Below, piece after piece: positions 52,114-61,698 of a DNA stretch of 64,000 nt. Numbering within the stretch: position 1 is the stretch's first letter; each line of letters opens with the position of its first letter. The notes under the pieces are model-generated. The model was not told where the DNA came from, made no database searches, and saw nothing but the letters and a program-made list of their open reading frames with translations. Origin of the DNA: JACJXW01 sp964418125 (GTDB taxonomy: Bacteria > Bacteroidota > Bacteroidia > Chitinophagales > Saprospiraceae); contig CAYQKY010000002.1 in NCBI GenBank assembly GCA_964418125.1, positions 1 to 64,000 of the forward strand. The letters are read 5' to 3'. Both the position numbers and the translations under genes were made by a program.

Positions 52114-54549
52114 CTAATTACCTCCCTTCACTCGTCCTTGTTCCTCCTCTGTAGCCGTCGGCCGTCGGCGGGCGGGCTTGACTTCGTCATTACCGAAGCG
52201 GTAGGTGAGCGACAGGAAGGCCCGCTGGGTTTCCCACTTGTTGTTTACCCGGACGTTGATGTTGCCCTGCTTGATGTCCACGTTGTGGTCGCGTATATTG
52301 AAGACATCGGTAACGCTCAGCTTGAGGGTGGCCCTGTCGTCCAGGAAGGTTTTGGAAACGCCCATATCTATCTGGTAGCGGTCCTTGATGTGGAAGAAGC
52401 TATACACCATCCCGGACTGGTAGTATCCGGACAGTTCGGCCTTGAACCCTGCCGGCAGGTTGAAGTTCTGGTTCATGTGGAGGTTGTAGCTGAACTGGCT
52501 GTTGTCGAATGTTTGCCCAAGGAATACCGACTGGAAGCCATTGTAATAGGCTGAGATGTTGAAGCGGGCGCTCCACCATTCCGTTATCGTAACCGGCACG
52601 TGCAGGTTGAGGCTGTAGTTGTCGAATTTGTCCAGGTTAGCCATGGTCTGGAAGGTCAGCAGTTGCTCGTCATCTTGTTCGAGTACTTCGGCCATGAAGC
52701 TGGACGTGCGGCTGTAGGACATCGTCAGGAAATAGCGTTGCTTGTACCCGTAGTTGACTGAAAAGCTGTTGGAGTACTGCGGCTGCAGGAAGGGGTTGCC
52801 CTTCAGGAAGGTATACTGGTCGAGGAAGTAGATGAACGGGTTGAGGCTCTGGTAGGTGGGACGGTCGATACGGCGGCTGTAGGAATAGCTCAGGCTGTGG
52901 TTTTCGCCCAACTGGTGGGAGAGGCTGGCACTGGGGAACAGGTTCAGGTAGTCTCTGTTGTTTTCCTGGCCAAGGGTTACCGAGTTGCCGTTCGACTGCG
53001 TGTATTCCGCCCGCAGGCCCACCTGCAGGGTAAAGCCTTTGAACTGCTTATTGGCGTTGAAGTAGCCTGCGTAGATGTTCTCCTCGTAGAGGAACTGGTT
53101 GGTGCGGGTGCTGTCGATGAACCAGCCATCGTCCTCCTGCTGGCGGAATTCGATGTTGTTGTCGGTGGTTACAGCGCTCACCTTGACGCCGGCCTCCACC
53201 TTAGTGGTTTTGCCCAGGGGTTGGCTGTAATCGGCCTTTACGGCCTTGATGTTCACTTTGGAATAATTGTCGCTGGCCAAAAGGTTAGGCGCTGCCGCCT
53301 GCTGGCCATTCTCGTCGAGGAAGAAGTTGCGGTAATCCTGCAGGTCTTCTGTTTCGAAAGTAGAATAATCGGCATCGAAGGACAATGACCGGCCGGGTTT
53401 TTCGAACTGATGCGCCAGGTTGAAGTTGAAAGAATAGTTGTTCCAGTGTTCATCACCGAAGCGGTCCGCATCGACGAGGTTGAAACCGTTGGGGTTGGCG
53501 CCGCCCAGAAAGGTATGATTAAAGGCCTCCTGGCCGGTGGAGCCGATCTGGGTGCGGAAGAAAAGGCCGGCGGTGGTGCGCTCGCCGGGCGTCCAGTCAA
53601 CGCCCCCGCTGGCCCAGTGGCTGTTGTCGACGTTGGCCTGGCGGTTGAACTGGTCGAAGGTGGTGGGGCCGGCTTCGCCGTTTATGGTGCGGAACAGGTT
53701 GATCTGCTGGAAGCGCTCATTGCGCCAGTAGCTGTAGTCCCCGAAGATGTTCCAGTCGTTTTGGCGGTAATTGAACCGCAGCCCGGAGCCTGCTTTGGGG
53801 TATAAGCCCTGGCCGTATTCCATCCGGGCGCTGCCGTTGAGCCCCAGCCGGCTGTCCTTTTTGATCACTATATTGATCACTCCGGCATTGCCGGAGGCTT
53901 CGTATCGGGCCGAGGGGCTGTGAATGATCTCGATCTTCCGGATGTTCTCCGCCGGCATGTTCTCCAGCATTTTGGCGACATCCGCCGCGGAGAGGTGGGT
54001 GTCCTTGCCGTTGATGAGGATGAGCACGCCCTGCTTGCCTTTCAGGCTGATGGCGTTGTCCTGGCCGACGGTGACCCCGGGAGACCGCGACAGTACTTCC
54101 AGGGCATTACCTCCCGCCGCCACAGGGCTGTTCTCCACGTTGATCGTCATCTTCTCGGCGTCCAGCTGAATGAAAGGGCGGGAAGCTTTTACGATGACCT
54201 CTTCCAGGGCGATGCCTTCCTGAGAGAGGCTTATGGAGGCAAGCTGAATAGTTGGTTTTCCGGGGTTGATTTCGAATGCCTGGGAATAAATGGCAGCATA
54301 ACCTACAAAACTGATGGACACCAGATAGCGGCCATAGGGCGCCTTTTCAAAAACGAAGGTTCCGCTGGAGTCGGTCAGGGCGCCTTTTACCAGGATGGAG
54401 TCTTGTGCAGATAGCAGCAGGGCGTTGGCGAATTCCACCGGGGCGCCCGTTTCATCAGCTACTTTTCCTGTAATGGTTCCTGAAGTTTGTGCGGTTGATT
54501 GTGTAAAGGCAGCGGCCAGCAGCAGCAGAGCAATAAAGGATGATCTCAT
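52114..54549 (-). CDS. TonB-dependent receptor-like outer-membrane protein
   Basis: The protein has 811 residues from the ATG at 54549, which gives a proper signal peptide (MRSSFIALLLLAAAFTQSTA); an upstream start would prepend 57 implausible residues. It has a CarboxypepD_reg-like domain (ITGKVADETGAPVEFANALL), a plug domain (LEVLSRSPGVTV, GVLILINGKD, RKIEIIHSP) and a C-terminal barrel. The pattern matches the outer-membrane beta-barrel family (OMP_b-brl_3) related to SusC. The ligand is unknown. It is divergent from galK. Confidence 0.88.
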   Translation of the reverse strand: MRSSFIALLLLAAAFTQSTAQTSGTITGKVADETGAPVEFANALLLSAQDSILVKGALTDSSGTFVFEKAPYGRYLVSISFVGYAAIYSQAFEINPGKPTIQLASISLSQEGIALEEVIVKASRPFIQLDAEKMTINVENSPVAAGGNALEVLSRSPGVTVGQDNAISLKGKQGVLILINGKDTHLSAADVAKMLENMPAENIRKIEIIHSPSARYEASGNAGVINIVIKKDSRLGLNGSARMEYGQGLYPKAGSGLRFNYRQNDWNIFGDYSYWRNERFQQINLFRTINGEAGPTTFDQFNRQANVDNSHWASGGVDWTPGERTTAGLFFRTQIGSTGQEAFNHTFLGGANPNGFNLVDADRFGDEHWNNYSFNFNLAHQFEKPGRSLSFDADYSTFETEDLQDYRNFFLDENGQQAAAPNLLASDNYSKVNIKAVKADYSQPLGKTTKVEAGVKVSAVTTDNNIEFRQQEDDGWFIDSTRTNQFLYEENIYAGYFNANKQFKGFTLQVGLRAEYTQSNGNSVTLGQENNRDYLNLFPSASLSHQLGENHSLSYSYSRRIDRPTYQSLNPFIYFLDQYTFLKGNPFLQPQYSNSFSVNYGYKQRYFLTMSYSRTSSFMAEVLEQDDEQLLTFQTMANLDKFDNYSLNLHVPVTITEWWSARFNISAYYNGFQSVFLGQTFDNSQFSYNLHMNQNFNLPAGFKAELSGYYQSGMVYSFFHIKDRYQIDMGVSKTFLDDRATLKLSVTDVFNIRDHNVDIKQGNINVRVNNKWETQRAFLSLTYRFGNDEVKPARRRPTATEEEQGRVKGGN

Positions 54550-54714
54550 GGTTCGGTATTTGTTTTCAGGGGAGACGATAGAAGCCGGGGTGGAGGTTAC
54601 TGATCCGCCGCTGTTACCGACGAAAGGAGGCGTTTCTTCTACCAAAGGATCGTTTGAGGAGGGAAGATTGGAAATAAACAGCCAAAGTCTGTTATCTTGG
54701 CCAGAAAAAACGGA

Positions 54715-55875
54715 ATGCACAGCCTTTCAGATATCGTCGAACTATACGAGGAACGCTTCGATACACATCCGCTGCTGATCCGTGCCTGTGGCCGCATCAA
54801 CATTATCGGGGAGCATACAGATTATAACAATGGCTTTGTCTTGCCTGCTGCTGTAGACAAGCATATCTTTTTTGCTCTTGGGGAAAATGGGACGCAGGAT
54901 TGCCATCTCTACGCTGCCGATATCAAGGACAGCCATAGTTTTAACATTAATGAGATCGTGCCCTGCGAAAAGTTGTGGGCCAATTACCTGATGGGGATCA
55001 TGAAGCAGCTGCAGGATCGGGGCGTACTACTGGAAGGAGTGGATTGCGTATTCGGCGGCAACCTGCCTATCGGTTCGGGCATGAGCTCCTCTGCTGCCCT
55101 GGAATGCGGCTTCGCCCTTGGCCTGGATACCTTATTCCGCCTCGAGATCGGACGAGTGGGGCTTGCCCGGCTTGCTCAGCGCTCTTCCCATCAGTTCGTT
55201 GGTATTCCCTGCGGTATCATGGACCAGTTTACCAGCCTGCTGGGCCGGGCAGGGCAGGCAATTAAGCTGGATTGCCGCTCTCTGGAGTATGAATATATCC
55301 CGCTGGAACTGGGGGACTGCGAACTGGTGCTCATCAACACCAAAGTCCACCACGAGCTGGCCTCATCGGAATATCCTGTTCGGGTAAAAGAATGCCGCCG
55401 GGGAGTGGAGGCTATTCAGAAACATCATTCTGAAGTGGAAAGCCTAAGGGATATAACCCTGGAGATGCTGGATGCCCACCGGGAGGAATTGCCGGAGATG
55501 ATCTACCGGCGCTGTGCATATGTCATCAAGGAAAATGCCCGCCTGGAGGAAGCTGCCATCTGCCTGGCTGAAGGAAAGATGGAACGCCTGGGTGAACTCC
55601 TGCTTCTCACTCACGAAGGCCTGCGCGATGAGTATGAGGTCAGCTCCCCGGAGCTGGACTTTCTGGTGGGCCTGGCCAGAGAAACCGAAGGCGTGCTCGG
55701 CGCCCGCCTGATGGGCGGCGGCTTTGGGGGCTGTACCATCAACCTCGTTCGAAAGGAGGCCAAGGAAAAGTTCCTCAGGGAAGCAACCAAGGCTTACTTC
55801 CGGCACTTTGGCATTCATTCGGAGTACTACTTCGTTCATCCTGTAGATGGGACGATGGTAGTGCGGGAGGAGTAG
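54715..55875 (+). CDS. galK: Galactokinase
   Basis: The protein has 386 residues from ATG 54715; TTG at 54697 is also in frame. It has the galactokinase signature GRINIIGEHTDYNNGFVLP, the ATP loop PIGSGMSSSAALE, the catalytic base region GIPCGIMDQ and the C-terminal GGGFGGCTINLV. It phosphorylates galactose in the Leloir pathway. No other Leloir gene is adjacent; it stands between a TonB-type receptor and a ClpB-like gene. Confidence 0.96.
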   Translation: MHSLSDIVELYEERFDTHPLLIRACGRINIIGEHTDYNNGFVLPAAVDKHIFFALGENGTQDCHLYAADIKDSHSFNINEIVPCEKLWANYLMGIMKQLQDRGVLLEGVDCVFGGNLPIGSGMSSSAALECGFALGLDTLFRLEIGRVGLARLAQRSSHQFVGIPCGIMDQFTSLLGRAGQAIKLDCRSLEYEYIPLELGDCELVLINTKVHHELASSEYPVRVKECRRGVEAIQKHHSEVESLRDITLEMLDAHREELPEMIYRRCAYVIKENARLEEAAICLAEGKMERLGELLLLTHEGLRDEYEVSSPELDFLVGLARETEGVLGARLMGGGFGGCTINLVRKEAKEKFLREATKAYFRHFGIHSEYYFVHPVDGTMVVREE

Positions 55876-55897
55876 GGGCGTTTCGGCTTTGCCGTTT

Positions 55898-58165
55898 TCA
55901 TAGTTGCTCAATGATCAGCTTATCCTTGTAGTCTACCCGTAGGCGGCAGTTTTCTGCCTTGGGATGCTGAAGTAGCCAGTTGGCGATGGGAGTCACCACC
56001 GATTGTTCGATTGCGCGCTGCAGTGGGCGCGCACCATAGCGGGGGTCAAAGCCGATGGCGGCGATGTGGGCGGCCAGCCTTTCGGAAAAAACTGGTTCAA
56101 TATGCCGTTTGGTAAAACCTTCCCGCTCCCTGAGCTCATTGAGTTCCTTTTCCGTAATGGAGAGGATGTCTTCCTGGCGGAGGCTGCCAAAGACGACCAC
56201 CCCGTCCAGGCGGTTGACAAACTCGGGCCGGAAATGGCGGGCAATGGCGGAAAGGTAGGTAGCCTCTTCATCTTCATCATTTCCGAAGCCGATAGACCGG
56301 CGGCCGGTAGCTCCCAGGTTGGAGGTCATGATCACGATGGTGTTCCGGAAGTTGGTCTCCCTGCCGTAGGCATCTACGAGCATTCCTTCATCCATTAACC
56401 CCAGCAGGGCGTCGAAAACGGAAGGGTCGGCCTTTTCCACTTCGTCGAGCAGCAATACAGAAAAAGGGCGTTCGCGGATCTCCTTCACCAACTGGCCGGG
56501 TTCCCGGCCGGCGCCGATGAGGCGGACGATCTGGCCGGGATACTGAAACTCGCTCATGTCGATCCGCACAAGGGGAGATTTCCGCTGCCCTTTTCCAAAG
56601 AAGTAATCGGCAAGGGCTTTGGCGCTGGCTGTTTTGCCCACCCCGGTAGGCCCGGCGAAGAGGAGCGTATTGATGGGTTTGTACGGGTTGTTAAGGCCTG
56701 CTTTGTAGATCTTGACAAGGCTGCACAGCTTATCGGCTGCCGCCGGTTGGCCGATAATGCGCCGGGTGAAATACTCCTGAAGCTCCTCTGTATCGAGCAG
56801 CAGGTCATCGCGCAGAAACAGCTCCGGCAGGCCCGTCTGGCGGACAAAATTATCGAAAACAGCTTTCTTGTTAATCCTTTCGGCCCGGCGCAGCTTCCCT
56901 TCGCTGATGCATTGGCTGAGGAATTTGATCCCTTTACCGGGAAAGCTCTCATAGGGATAGTACCGCAACAGCAGGCGGTAGGACAGCTGAAGGGCTTCCC
57001 TGCTGATGGGCATCTGCAGGTTTTTGCCGGCGTATTCGGCAAATTTTTCCAGGATGCTGACGACTTTTTTTTCCTCCAGTTCTTCCAGGGTGACCGTTTG
57101 GAAGGCTTCGGCAAAGCCGGGAAGGAGGCGCCGCATACTCTCCAGTTCCTGAGGCGTGGCCTCCCCCATCATCTGCAGTTTTCCCTGTTGCAGGAAAGAC
57201 ATCAGGAAGGCTGCCACACTATCTTCGGGCCCTTCGCCGCCGATCTGCAGCAACTGGACGACATTTTCGACCCAGAGAATGCCATTGGTGATGTTGAGCT
57301 CTTCCACCAGTTGTTCGCACAGCTCCTCCCATTCGCCGAGGTATTTGGAGCTGGCCGTGATCCGCTGGGGGAGTATTCTCCAGAAGGTGTAATCCAGTTG
57401 TTGTTTACGGGAGCGGGTGGTTATCTTTTTGATGGCCTGCCCAAGGACGGCGCTTTTTCCTGTTCCCGGGCGGCCAACGGCAAGAACATTCGAGCGGGTG
57501 CTGATGAGTTTACTGGTAACTTCAGACACTTTCTCCTCCAGTTCCCAGGCTGCTTCCGGAAGGGCGCTTCTGTTGCGCCGGATATTTTTTTTCTGGGGCG
57601 CCTTTTCCGCCAGGCGGTCCAGCACCTTAAATTCCCTTTTGTACTCAACGCCACTCCAGTAGAAGTCGCGGTCGTAATTGACTTTCAGGGGAAGGACGTC
57701 CAGCTTCGGCCGGGGCATCATTTTCAGCCGATAGATCTTTTCCGGGCTGAAGTGGTTAAGCAGCGATACAATTGCATGTTGTACCAGGGCGTCAAACTGG
57801 CGGGGGTCGTAGTAGTAAAAACTTTCCCCAAAAAGCGGCAGGTAACACTCGTGGTACCCTTGCTCTGTTTCGCCAAAAACTACAGGAACCGAAATTTTAA
57901 GTGTATCGGAGAGCGGATAGGACCCGGTGCGGTCCCGGTAGGCAGGCCTGATAGACGCCTCCACCATGCGCAGGCGGGGCTCCAGTATATCCATCAGGGG
58001 ATAGTCGTCATATTTTTTATACTGTTTCTGGAGGTGGTCAAGGAGGGTGCTCCTGAGGTTGCGCAAGTTGCTGTCGACTGCCTCCAGGCCAGTGCCAACC
58101 AGGAGGCCGAGGATGGCTTCCTCCTGGAATTCAAAATAGAGTAGAGGGTAATTGATCTTATCCAT
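55898..58165 (-). CDS. Divergent ClpB/ClpA-like AAA+ ATPase
   Basis: The protein has 755 residues. The N-terminal ~190 residues do not resemble the Clp_N domain. The first AAA module has Walker A GRPGTGKSAVL near 230 but a broken Walker B (GILWVENV instead of hhhhDE). The second module is intact: Walker A GPTGVGKTASAK near 503, Walker B VLLLDEVEKAD, sensor IVIMTSNLG, and the C-terminal ClpB domain (DPRYGARPLQRAIE). It is therefore probably a threading ATPase driven mainly by D2, with an unknown adaptor domain. No middle coiled coil is evident. It is convergent with galK. Confidence 0.8.
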   Translation of the reverse strand: MDKINYPLLYFEFQEEAILGLLVGTGLEAVDSNLRNLRSTLLDHLQKQYKKYDDYPLMDILEPRLRMVEASIRPAYRDRTGSYPLSDTLKISVPVVFGETEQGYHECYLPLFGESFYYYDPRQFDALVQHAIVSLLNHFSPEKIYRLKMMPRPKLDVLPLKVNYDRDFYWSGVEYKREFKVLDRLAEKAPQKKNIRRNRSALPEAAWELEEKVSEVTSKLISTRSNVLAVGRPGTGKSAVLGQAIKKITTRSRKQQLDYTFWRILPQRITASSKYLGEWEELCEQLVEELNITNGILWVENVVQLLQIGGEGPEDSVAAFLMSFLQQGKLQMMGEATPQELESMRRLLPGFAEAFQTVTLEELEEKKVVSILEKFAEYAGKNLQMPISREALQLSYRLLLRYYPYESFPGKGIKFLSQCISEGKLRRAERINKKAVFDNFVRQTGLPELFLRDDLLLDTEELQEYFTRRIIGQPAAADKLCSLVKIYKAGLNNPYKPINTLLFAGPTGVGKTASAKALADYFFGKGQRKSPLVRIDMSEFQYPGQIVRLIGAGREPGQLVKEIRERPFSVLLLDEVEKADPSVFDALLGLMDEGMLVDAYGRETNFRNTIVIMTSNLGATGRRSIGFGNDEDEEATYLSAIARHFRPEFVNRLDGVVVFGSLRQEDILSITEKELNELREREGFTKRHIEPVFSERLAAHIAAIGFDPRYGARPLQRAIEQSVVTPIANWLLQHPKAENCRLRVDYKDKLIIEQL

Positions 58166-58215
58166 AGCCCGGGTATGTGAATATCGGGATAAAGATAAGC
58201 AGAATTGGCTCAGGG

Positions 58216-58683
58216 TCAGAAGGAGTTATTGCGTTCCATGGGCACTTTTTCCATGCGTTCCACTTTCCGGCGTACCTCCATAATACGCTGATGCTGTTCT
58301 TTGAGGTCATTGTGGATGGGCATGGGAATGCCTTCCTGCCTGAGCGCTTCGCTGTAATAATCGGATATGGCAGCTTCACTTTTTGTACAGGCTTCCAGTA
58401 TTCTGGAATGGTTTTCCTGCTGCAGCGCTTCCCGGAAGCTGTCCCAGTTTTTGTGGAGATAGGAACGTACCTTTGAAGACACCGGAACTGGGGAGGGAGG
58501 CATATCTTCCAGCCATTTGCGGGCTTTATCCTTGAGGCTTTCACGGTATTCGGCCAGGCTGGACAGGAAGTCTTTCAGCCCCTCATCCGTCACCATGGCT
58601 TCTGCTTCCCTGAATTTTTGGGCAGCATCTTCATGGCGTTGTAATAAGTTGGTTAGAATTGAAATACTTGACTCTTTGTTCAT
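58216..58683 (-). CDS. PA2169-family ferritin-like four-helix protein (DUF2383)
   Basis: The protein has 155 residues from the ATG at 58683; an earlier in-frame start would be TTG. It is wholly helical, with paired helices such as LTNLLQRHEDAAQKFREAE and a second pair around LEACTKSEAAISDYYSEAL, matching DUF2383. It is expected to be cytoplasmic. It lies in a same-strand cluster with a small lipoprotein and an XRE regulator, suggestive of a stress-response group. Confidence 0.75.
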   Translation of the reverse strand: MNKESSISILTNLLQRHEDAAQKFREAEAMVTDEGLKDFLSSLAEYRESLKDKARKWLEDMPPSPVPVSSKVRSYLHKNWDSFREALQQENHSRILEACTKSEAAISDYYSEALRQEGIPMPIHNDLKEQHQRIMEVRRKVERMEKVPMERNNSF

Positions 58684-58704
58684 ATCTGCGAATTGGTTCA
58701 AAAA

Positions 58705-59148
58705 TTATTCCTCCAGTTGTTCCTGGGCCTGTTCGAGTTCCTGGGCTATATTGGCCTTCAGTTCTTCCCAGTTCTGCTGAGCGCTCTGCTGGAGTTGCTG
58801 GGTTCTGATGTTCAGGTTGTCCCTGAGTTCTTCGAGCCTTTGTTTTTCTGCCTCCAGTTGTTCTCTGGTTTCCCCTTCTGCATTTTTTATTTCTGCCTTC
58901 AGGTTGAGAATACGCTGGCTGATGCGTTGTTGTGTTTTTCCTATTTCCTGTACAAATTTTTCGGCTTCCTGCCGGGCTTCCTCGCTGACGGATTCTGAAA
59001 TTTGCTGAACATCATCTTTGGCGCTTTCCACCATCTCAGTGGCCTCTTCCTGTACATCTTTAGCCTCTTCCTGAGTGGAATTGCTGCAGGCAAAAGTGAA
59101 AATCACCAGGAGCGCTGAAAAAGCGAATGATAAAGTCTGTCTGGTCAT
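58705..59148 (-). CDS. Small coiled-coil lipoprotein
   Basis: The protein has 147 residues. A signal ending at a lipobox-like VIFTFAC precedes an almost wholly helical Glu/Gln-rich coiled coil. No family name is offered; it resembles small envelope lipoproteins that line or stiffen the periplasm. It lies 21 bp upstream of the DUF2383 gene on the same strand. Confidence 0.65.
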   Translation of the reverse strand: MTRQTLSFAFSALLVIFTFACSNSTQEEAKDVQEEATEMVESAKDDVQQISESVSEEARQEAEKFVQEIGKTQQRISQRILNLKAEIKNAEGETREQLEAEKQRLEELRDNLNIRTQQLQQSAQQNWEELKANIAQELEQAQEQLEE

Positions 59149-59189
59149 AAGGTTTATTTTATTGAGAGAATGAAAACAGATCTTTCGTG

Positions 59190-59708
59190 CTAGCTTTCCT
59201 GCTTCGGCACCCCCCTCATGGCCCTGATGAGCTTCCAGTTGGACTCCAGTAGTTGTTCCAAGATACTCAGAAGGTTGTCCAACTCACTTCCCGTTTCCTT
59301 TAGCCTGCTGTCCAGTACGCCCCCCTTTGGAGAAGAAGGGGTAGGCTGCACATTCAGCTTCTGAAATTCCCGAAAGCCTTCCAGCACCTTCTGCATATCA
59401 GATGTATGGCTGGAGAAAAGGCGCAGCTGATTCCGGATTTCAAACTCGCTGAAAGCATGATGCTCTTCCTGCGGGAGGCCGGGCGCCGGCAAAGCACCCG
59501 GCAGGCCCTTTTCCAGTAAATCGCTGGGGGAAACATCGAAGAACAGGGCAAACTTGAGAAAGTTAATGGCCTTAGGCTCTACTAGCCCTGCTTCGTAAGA
59601 TGCAATGTTGTTGCGTTTGAGCCCCAGCTGTTCTGCAAGTTTTTGCTGGCTCATGCCCCTCGTCTTTCGGAGGAATCGCAGGTTATTGGCAAATTGGCTG
59701 GTTGGCAC
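59190..59708 (-). CDS. XRE-family transcriptional regulator
   Basis: The protein has 172 residues from GTG 59708. Residues ~5-62 form an HTH_3 domain (MSQQKLAEQLGLKRNNIASY). A linker rich in Pro/Gly and a helical C-terminal tail follow (LDNLLSILEQLLESNWKL), probably for dimerisation. It may control the downstream lipoprotein and DUF2383 genes, which is inferred from position. Confidence 0.85.
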   Translation of the reverse strand: MPTSQFANNLRFLRKTRGMSQQKLAEQLGLKRNNIASYEAGLVEPKAINFLKFALFFDVSPSDLLEKGLPGALPAPGLPQEEHHAFSEFEIRNQLRLFSSHTSDMQKVLEGFREFQKLNVQPTPSSPKGGVLDSRLKETGSELDNLLSILEQLLESNWKLIRAMRGVPKQES

Positions 59709-59820
59709 GTTCTTTGGCGTCGTTGCTGATGGGGGCGCAAGTTAGTCAATAATCGTCAATTTGCCTCCCGCCTGCCTCTGCTTTTTAACCAGCATCCTTT
59801 CCCCTCCCCGCATAATAAAT

Positions 59821-60126
59821 TCAGGCTCTGAGGTGTGAAAATTCAGGATGCCGGTTCATATAGCCCGACATGAAAGGGCAGTTTGCTTTAATCTTGTACC
59901 CCATCTTTTCGGCAAACCGGACGGCCTGCAGGGCCATGGCATCAGGAATGCCTATGCCTTCCAGTACTTCCGGTACATAGGTATCCGTAAATTCAATGAT
60001 GTTGGGGGTAGAATCCGTATGCAATTTGTATTTCAGGTATACTTCTTCACCACCTTTCATATTGAAGTGAAACTTGCTGTTTGCTGTGTCTTGCCTGATG
60101 TCTAGTGACTTGGTCGTAATTTCCAT
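59821..60126 (-). CDS. Small GNAT-type N-acetyltransferase (NATD1 family)
   Basis: The protein has 101 residues. The pattern IEFTDTYVPEVLEGIGIPDA followed by AEKMGYKIKANCPFMSGY and RHPE is the hallmark of short GNAT proteins of the NATD1/YjdJ type, with the acetyl-CoA loop at GxGI. The substrate is unknown. Confidence 0.85.
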   Translation of the reverse strand: MEITTKSLDIRQDTANSKFHFNMKGGEEVYLKYKLHTDSTPNIIEFTDTYVPEVLEGIGIPDAMALQAVRFAEKMGYKIKANCPFMSGYMNRHPEFSHLRA

Positions 60127-60227
60127 AAAAGTTTTTCTTGATTTTACTTTACTCTTCTCATCAACAGGCCTCCCGCCTGTAATGATCTCTTCTCGATTAC
60201 TGTCACTTATTGGAACAGGCCCCGGGT

Positions 60228-60299
60228 TGAGGATGTTCGAATGGGTTCATTGGTTCATGGGGGCTGGCCACCGAACAATGAAACAATAGAACAATGCTC
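60228..60299. repeat. GGTTCATT / GAACAATG inverted array
   Basis: The left arm GTTCGAATGGGTTCATTGG and following units face the right arm GAACAATGAAACAATAG and following, around a GC-rich loop (GGGGGCTGGCC). It lies after the mscS stop. Confidence 0.65.
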
Positions 60300-60310
60300 C
60301 CCTTTCCCCC

Positions 60311-61180
60311 TCATCGTTCCATCCGGAGCGGTTTGTCGTTGTAGTTCTTGACCTCCATAATATCGCCCGGCAGGTAGAAGCCGGCGGCATCCAGGGCGGC
60401 AAGGGTGCGCTCTATGGCCTGGTTCCTGATATCCATAGAGGAGATGGACCGGTCAAAAGTGTCAAGCCAGTAATAGGCAGTGAGGTTGAGAGAACTGCTG
60501 CCCAACTGGCTGATGAGAATATTCGGCGCCTTTTCTTCCTGAAGAATACCGGGCACCTTTGCCAGGGCGCCGAGAATAACTTTCGTTGCGCGGTTGATAT
60601 CTGAACTGTAATCCAGGCCAATATCGAACTCCTGTCGCAGAAAGCCGTCGATGGTATAGTTGATGATCGGGTTTTTCAGGATCATTCCGTTCGGGATGAA
60701 GACATCTTTGCCGTCAAAGGTTTTTACCTGCGTATCGCGGAGGCTCAGCCCAATGATCGTGCCTTTGACATCTCCCGTTTCGATGATATCGCCAACGCGG
60801 AAGGGGCGCTTGAAAGCCATGAGTATGCCTGCCAGAAAGTTCTCCCCGATGTCTTTGAAAGCAAAGCCGATCACAAAAGCGGAAATTCCGGCGCCGGCAA
60901 GGAGAGAGCCGGCGGCTTTGCCCAGCCCCACCACCTGCAGGAATACCAGCAGGCCGATGGTAATGAAGGTAGCTTTTACCACCCGGGACAGGAAGGCGGC
61001 CAGCAGGGGGTCGTCCATCCTTTTGCGGAGCCATCGCCCGGACGTGCTTTTAAGCAGCCTGGACAGGTACCAGAAGAGCAGTAAAAGGAGAACGCCCATC
61101 GCCAGCCTGGGCATCAGTTCCACGATCGATTCGTAATAGTTCCGTATTTGGTCCAGCAGGTCGTTCCAGAATTTTTCCAT
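60311..61180 (-). CDS. Small-conductance mechanosensitive channel (MscS family)
   Basis: The protein has 289 residues. Three membrane helices (~20-40, ~60-82, ~88-125) are followed by the pore-lining TM3 pattern GAGISAFVIGFAFKDIGENF and the cytoplasmic beta and alpha/beta domains (PFRVGDIIETGDVKGTI, VFIPNGMI). It relieves hypo-osmotic shock in the inner membrane. Confidence 0.93.
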   Translation of the reverse strand: MEKFWNDLLDQIRNYYESIVELMPRLAMGVLLLLLFWYLSRLLKSTSGRWLRKRMDDPLLAAFLSRVVKATFITIGLLVFLQVVGLGKAAGSLLAGAGISAFVIGFAFKDIGENFLAGILMAFKRPFRVGDIIETGDVKGTIIGLSLRDTQVKTFDGKDVFIPNGMILKNPIINYTIDGFLRQEFDIGLDYSSDINRATKVILGALAKVPGILQEEKAPNILISQLGSSSLNLTAYYWLDTFDRSISSMDIRNQAIERTLAALDAAGFYLPGDIMEVKNYNDKPLRMER

Positions 61181-61289
61181 ATGCCCAGGCTTTATTTGTG
61201 TTTTTTCGACAAGGGGCCAAAGGAAGCCCCCTGACGGTATGGTATACTGATTGGTAAAAAGCTTTCAATAAACTGTATTGGCCAGCTGA

Positions 61290-61679
61290 TCAGAAGGAGG
61301 TTTCCAGGATACGCCCCGCTTCGGTGATCAGCAATTCAGTTTCTTGCCGGAGCATGATCCAGTCGCGCATCAGGCTGTCCTGCTGCAGAAGCAAAGTCTG
61401 TTTTTCCAGTTTTTCATAGGAGCTTTCGGCTTCTCTGATCTGTTGCCGGAGGCGCCGGGCGGTGGCCGGGCGGGCATCGTAGGCCTGGTTATTCATGGCT
61501 TCCACCCGCCGGTTGATCTCCTGCTGGACCCTGCCGATGCGCAGCAGCAGTTCGCCGCGGATAGAATCCCGAACGGCGAGCACTTCCTCCCGGCCGGGAG
61601 GTTGGCGGGTGTCCCGGCCTTTACAGGAATGAAAAAAAAGGGCGCCTATGAGCAGAATTGGGATCAACCTGATATTCAT
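61290..61679 (-). CDS. Small lipoprotein of unknown function
   Basis: The protein has 129 residues. The signal ends in a lipobox (LIGALFFHSC). The rest is helical and charged with two long helices (~35-75 and ~80-120). No family is recognised. It is separated from the NADH dehydrogenase gene by 19 bp on the same strand. Confidence 0.6.
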   Translation of the reverse strand: MNIRLIPILLIGALFFHSCKGRDTRQPPGREEVLAVRDSIRGELLLRIGRVQQEINRRVEAMNNQAYDARPATARRLRQQIREAESSYEKLEKQTLLLQQDSLMRDWIMLRQETELLITEAGRILETSF

Positions 61680-61698
61680 CCTCGGATTTTCCCGAAAA

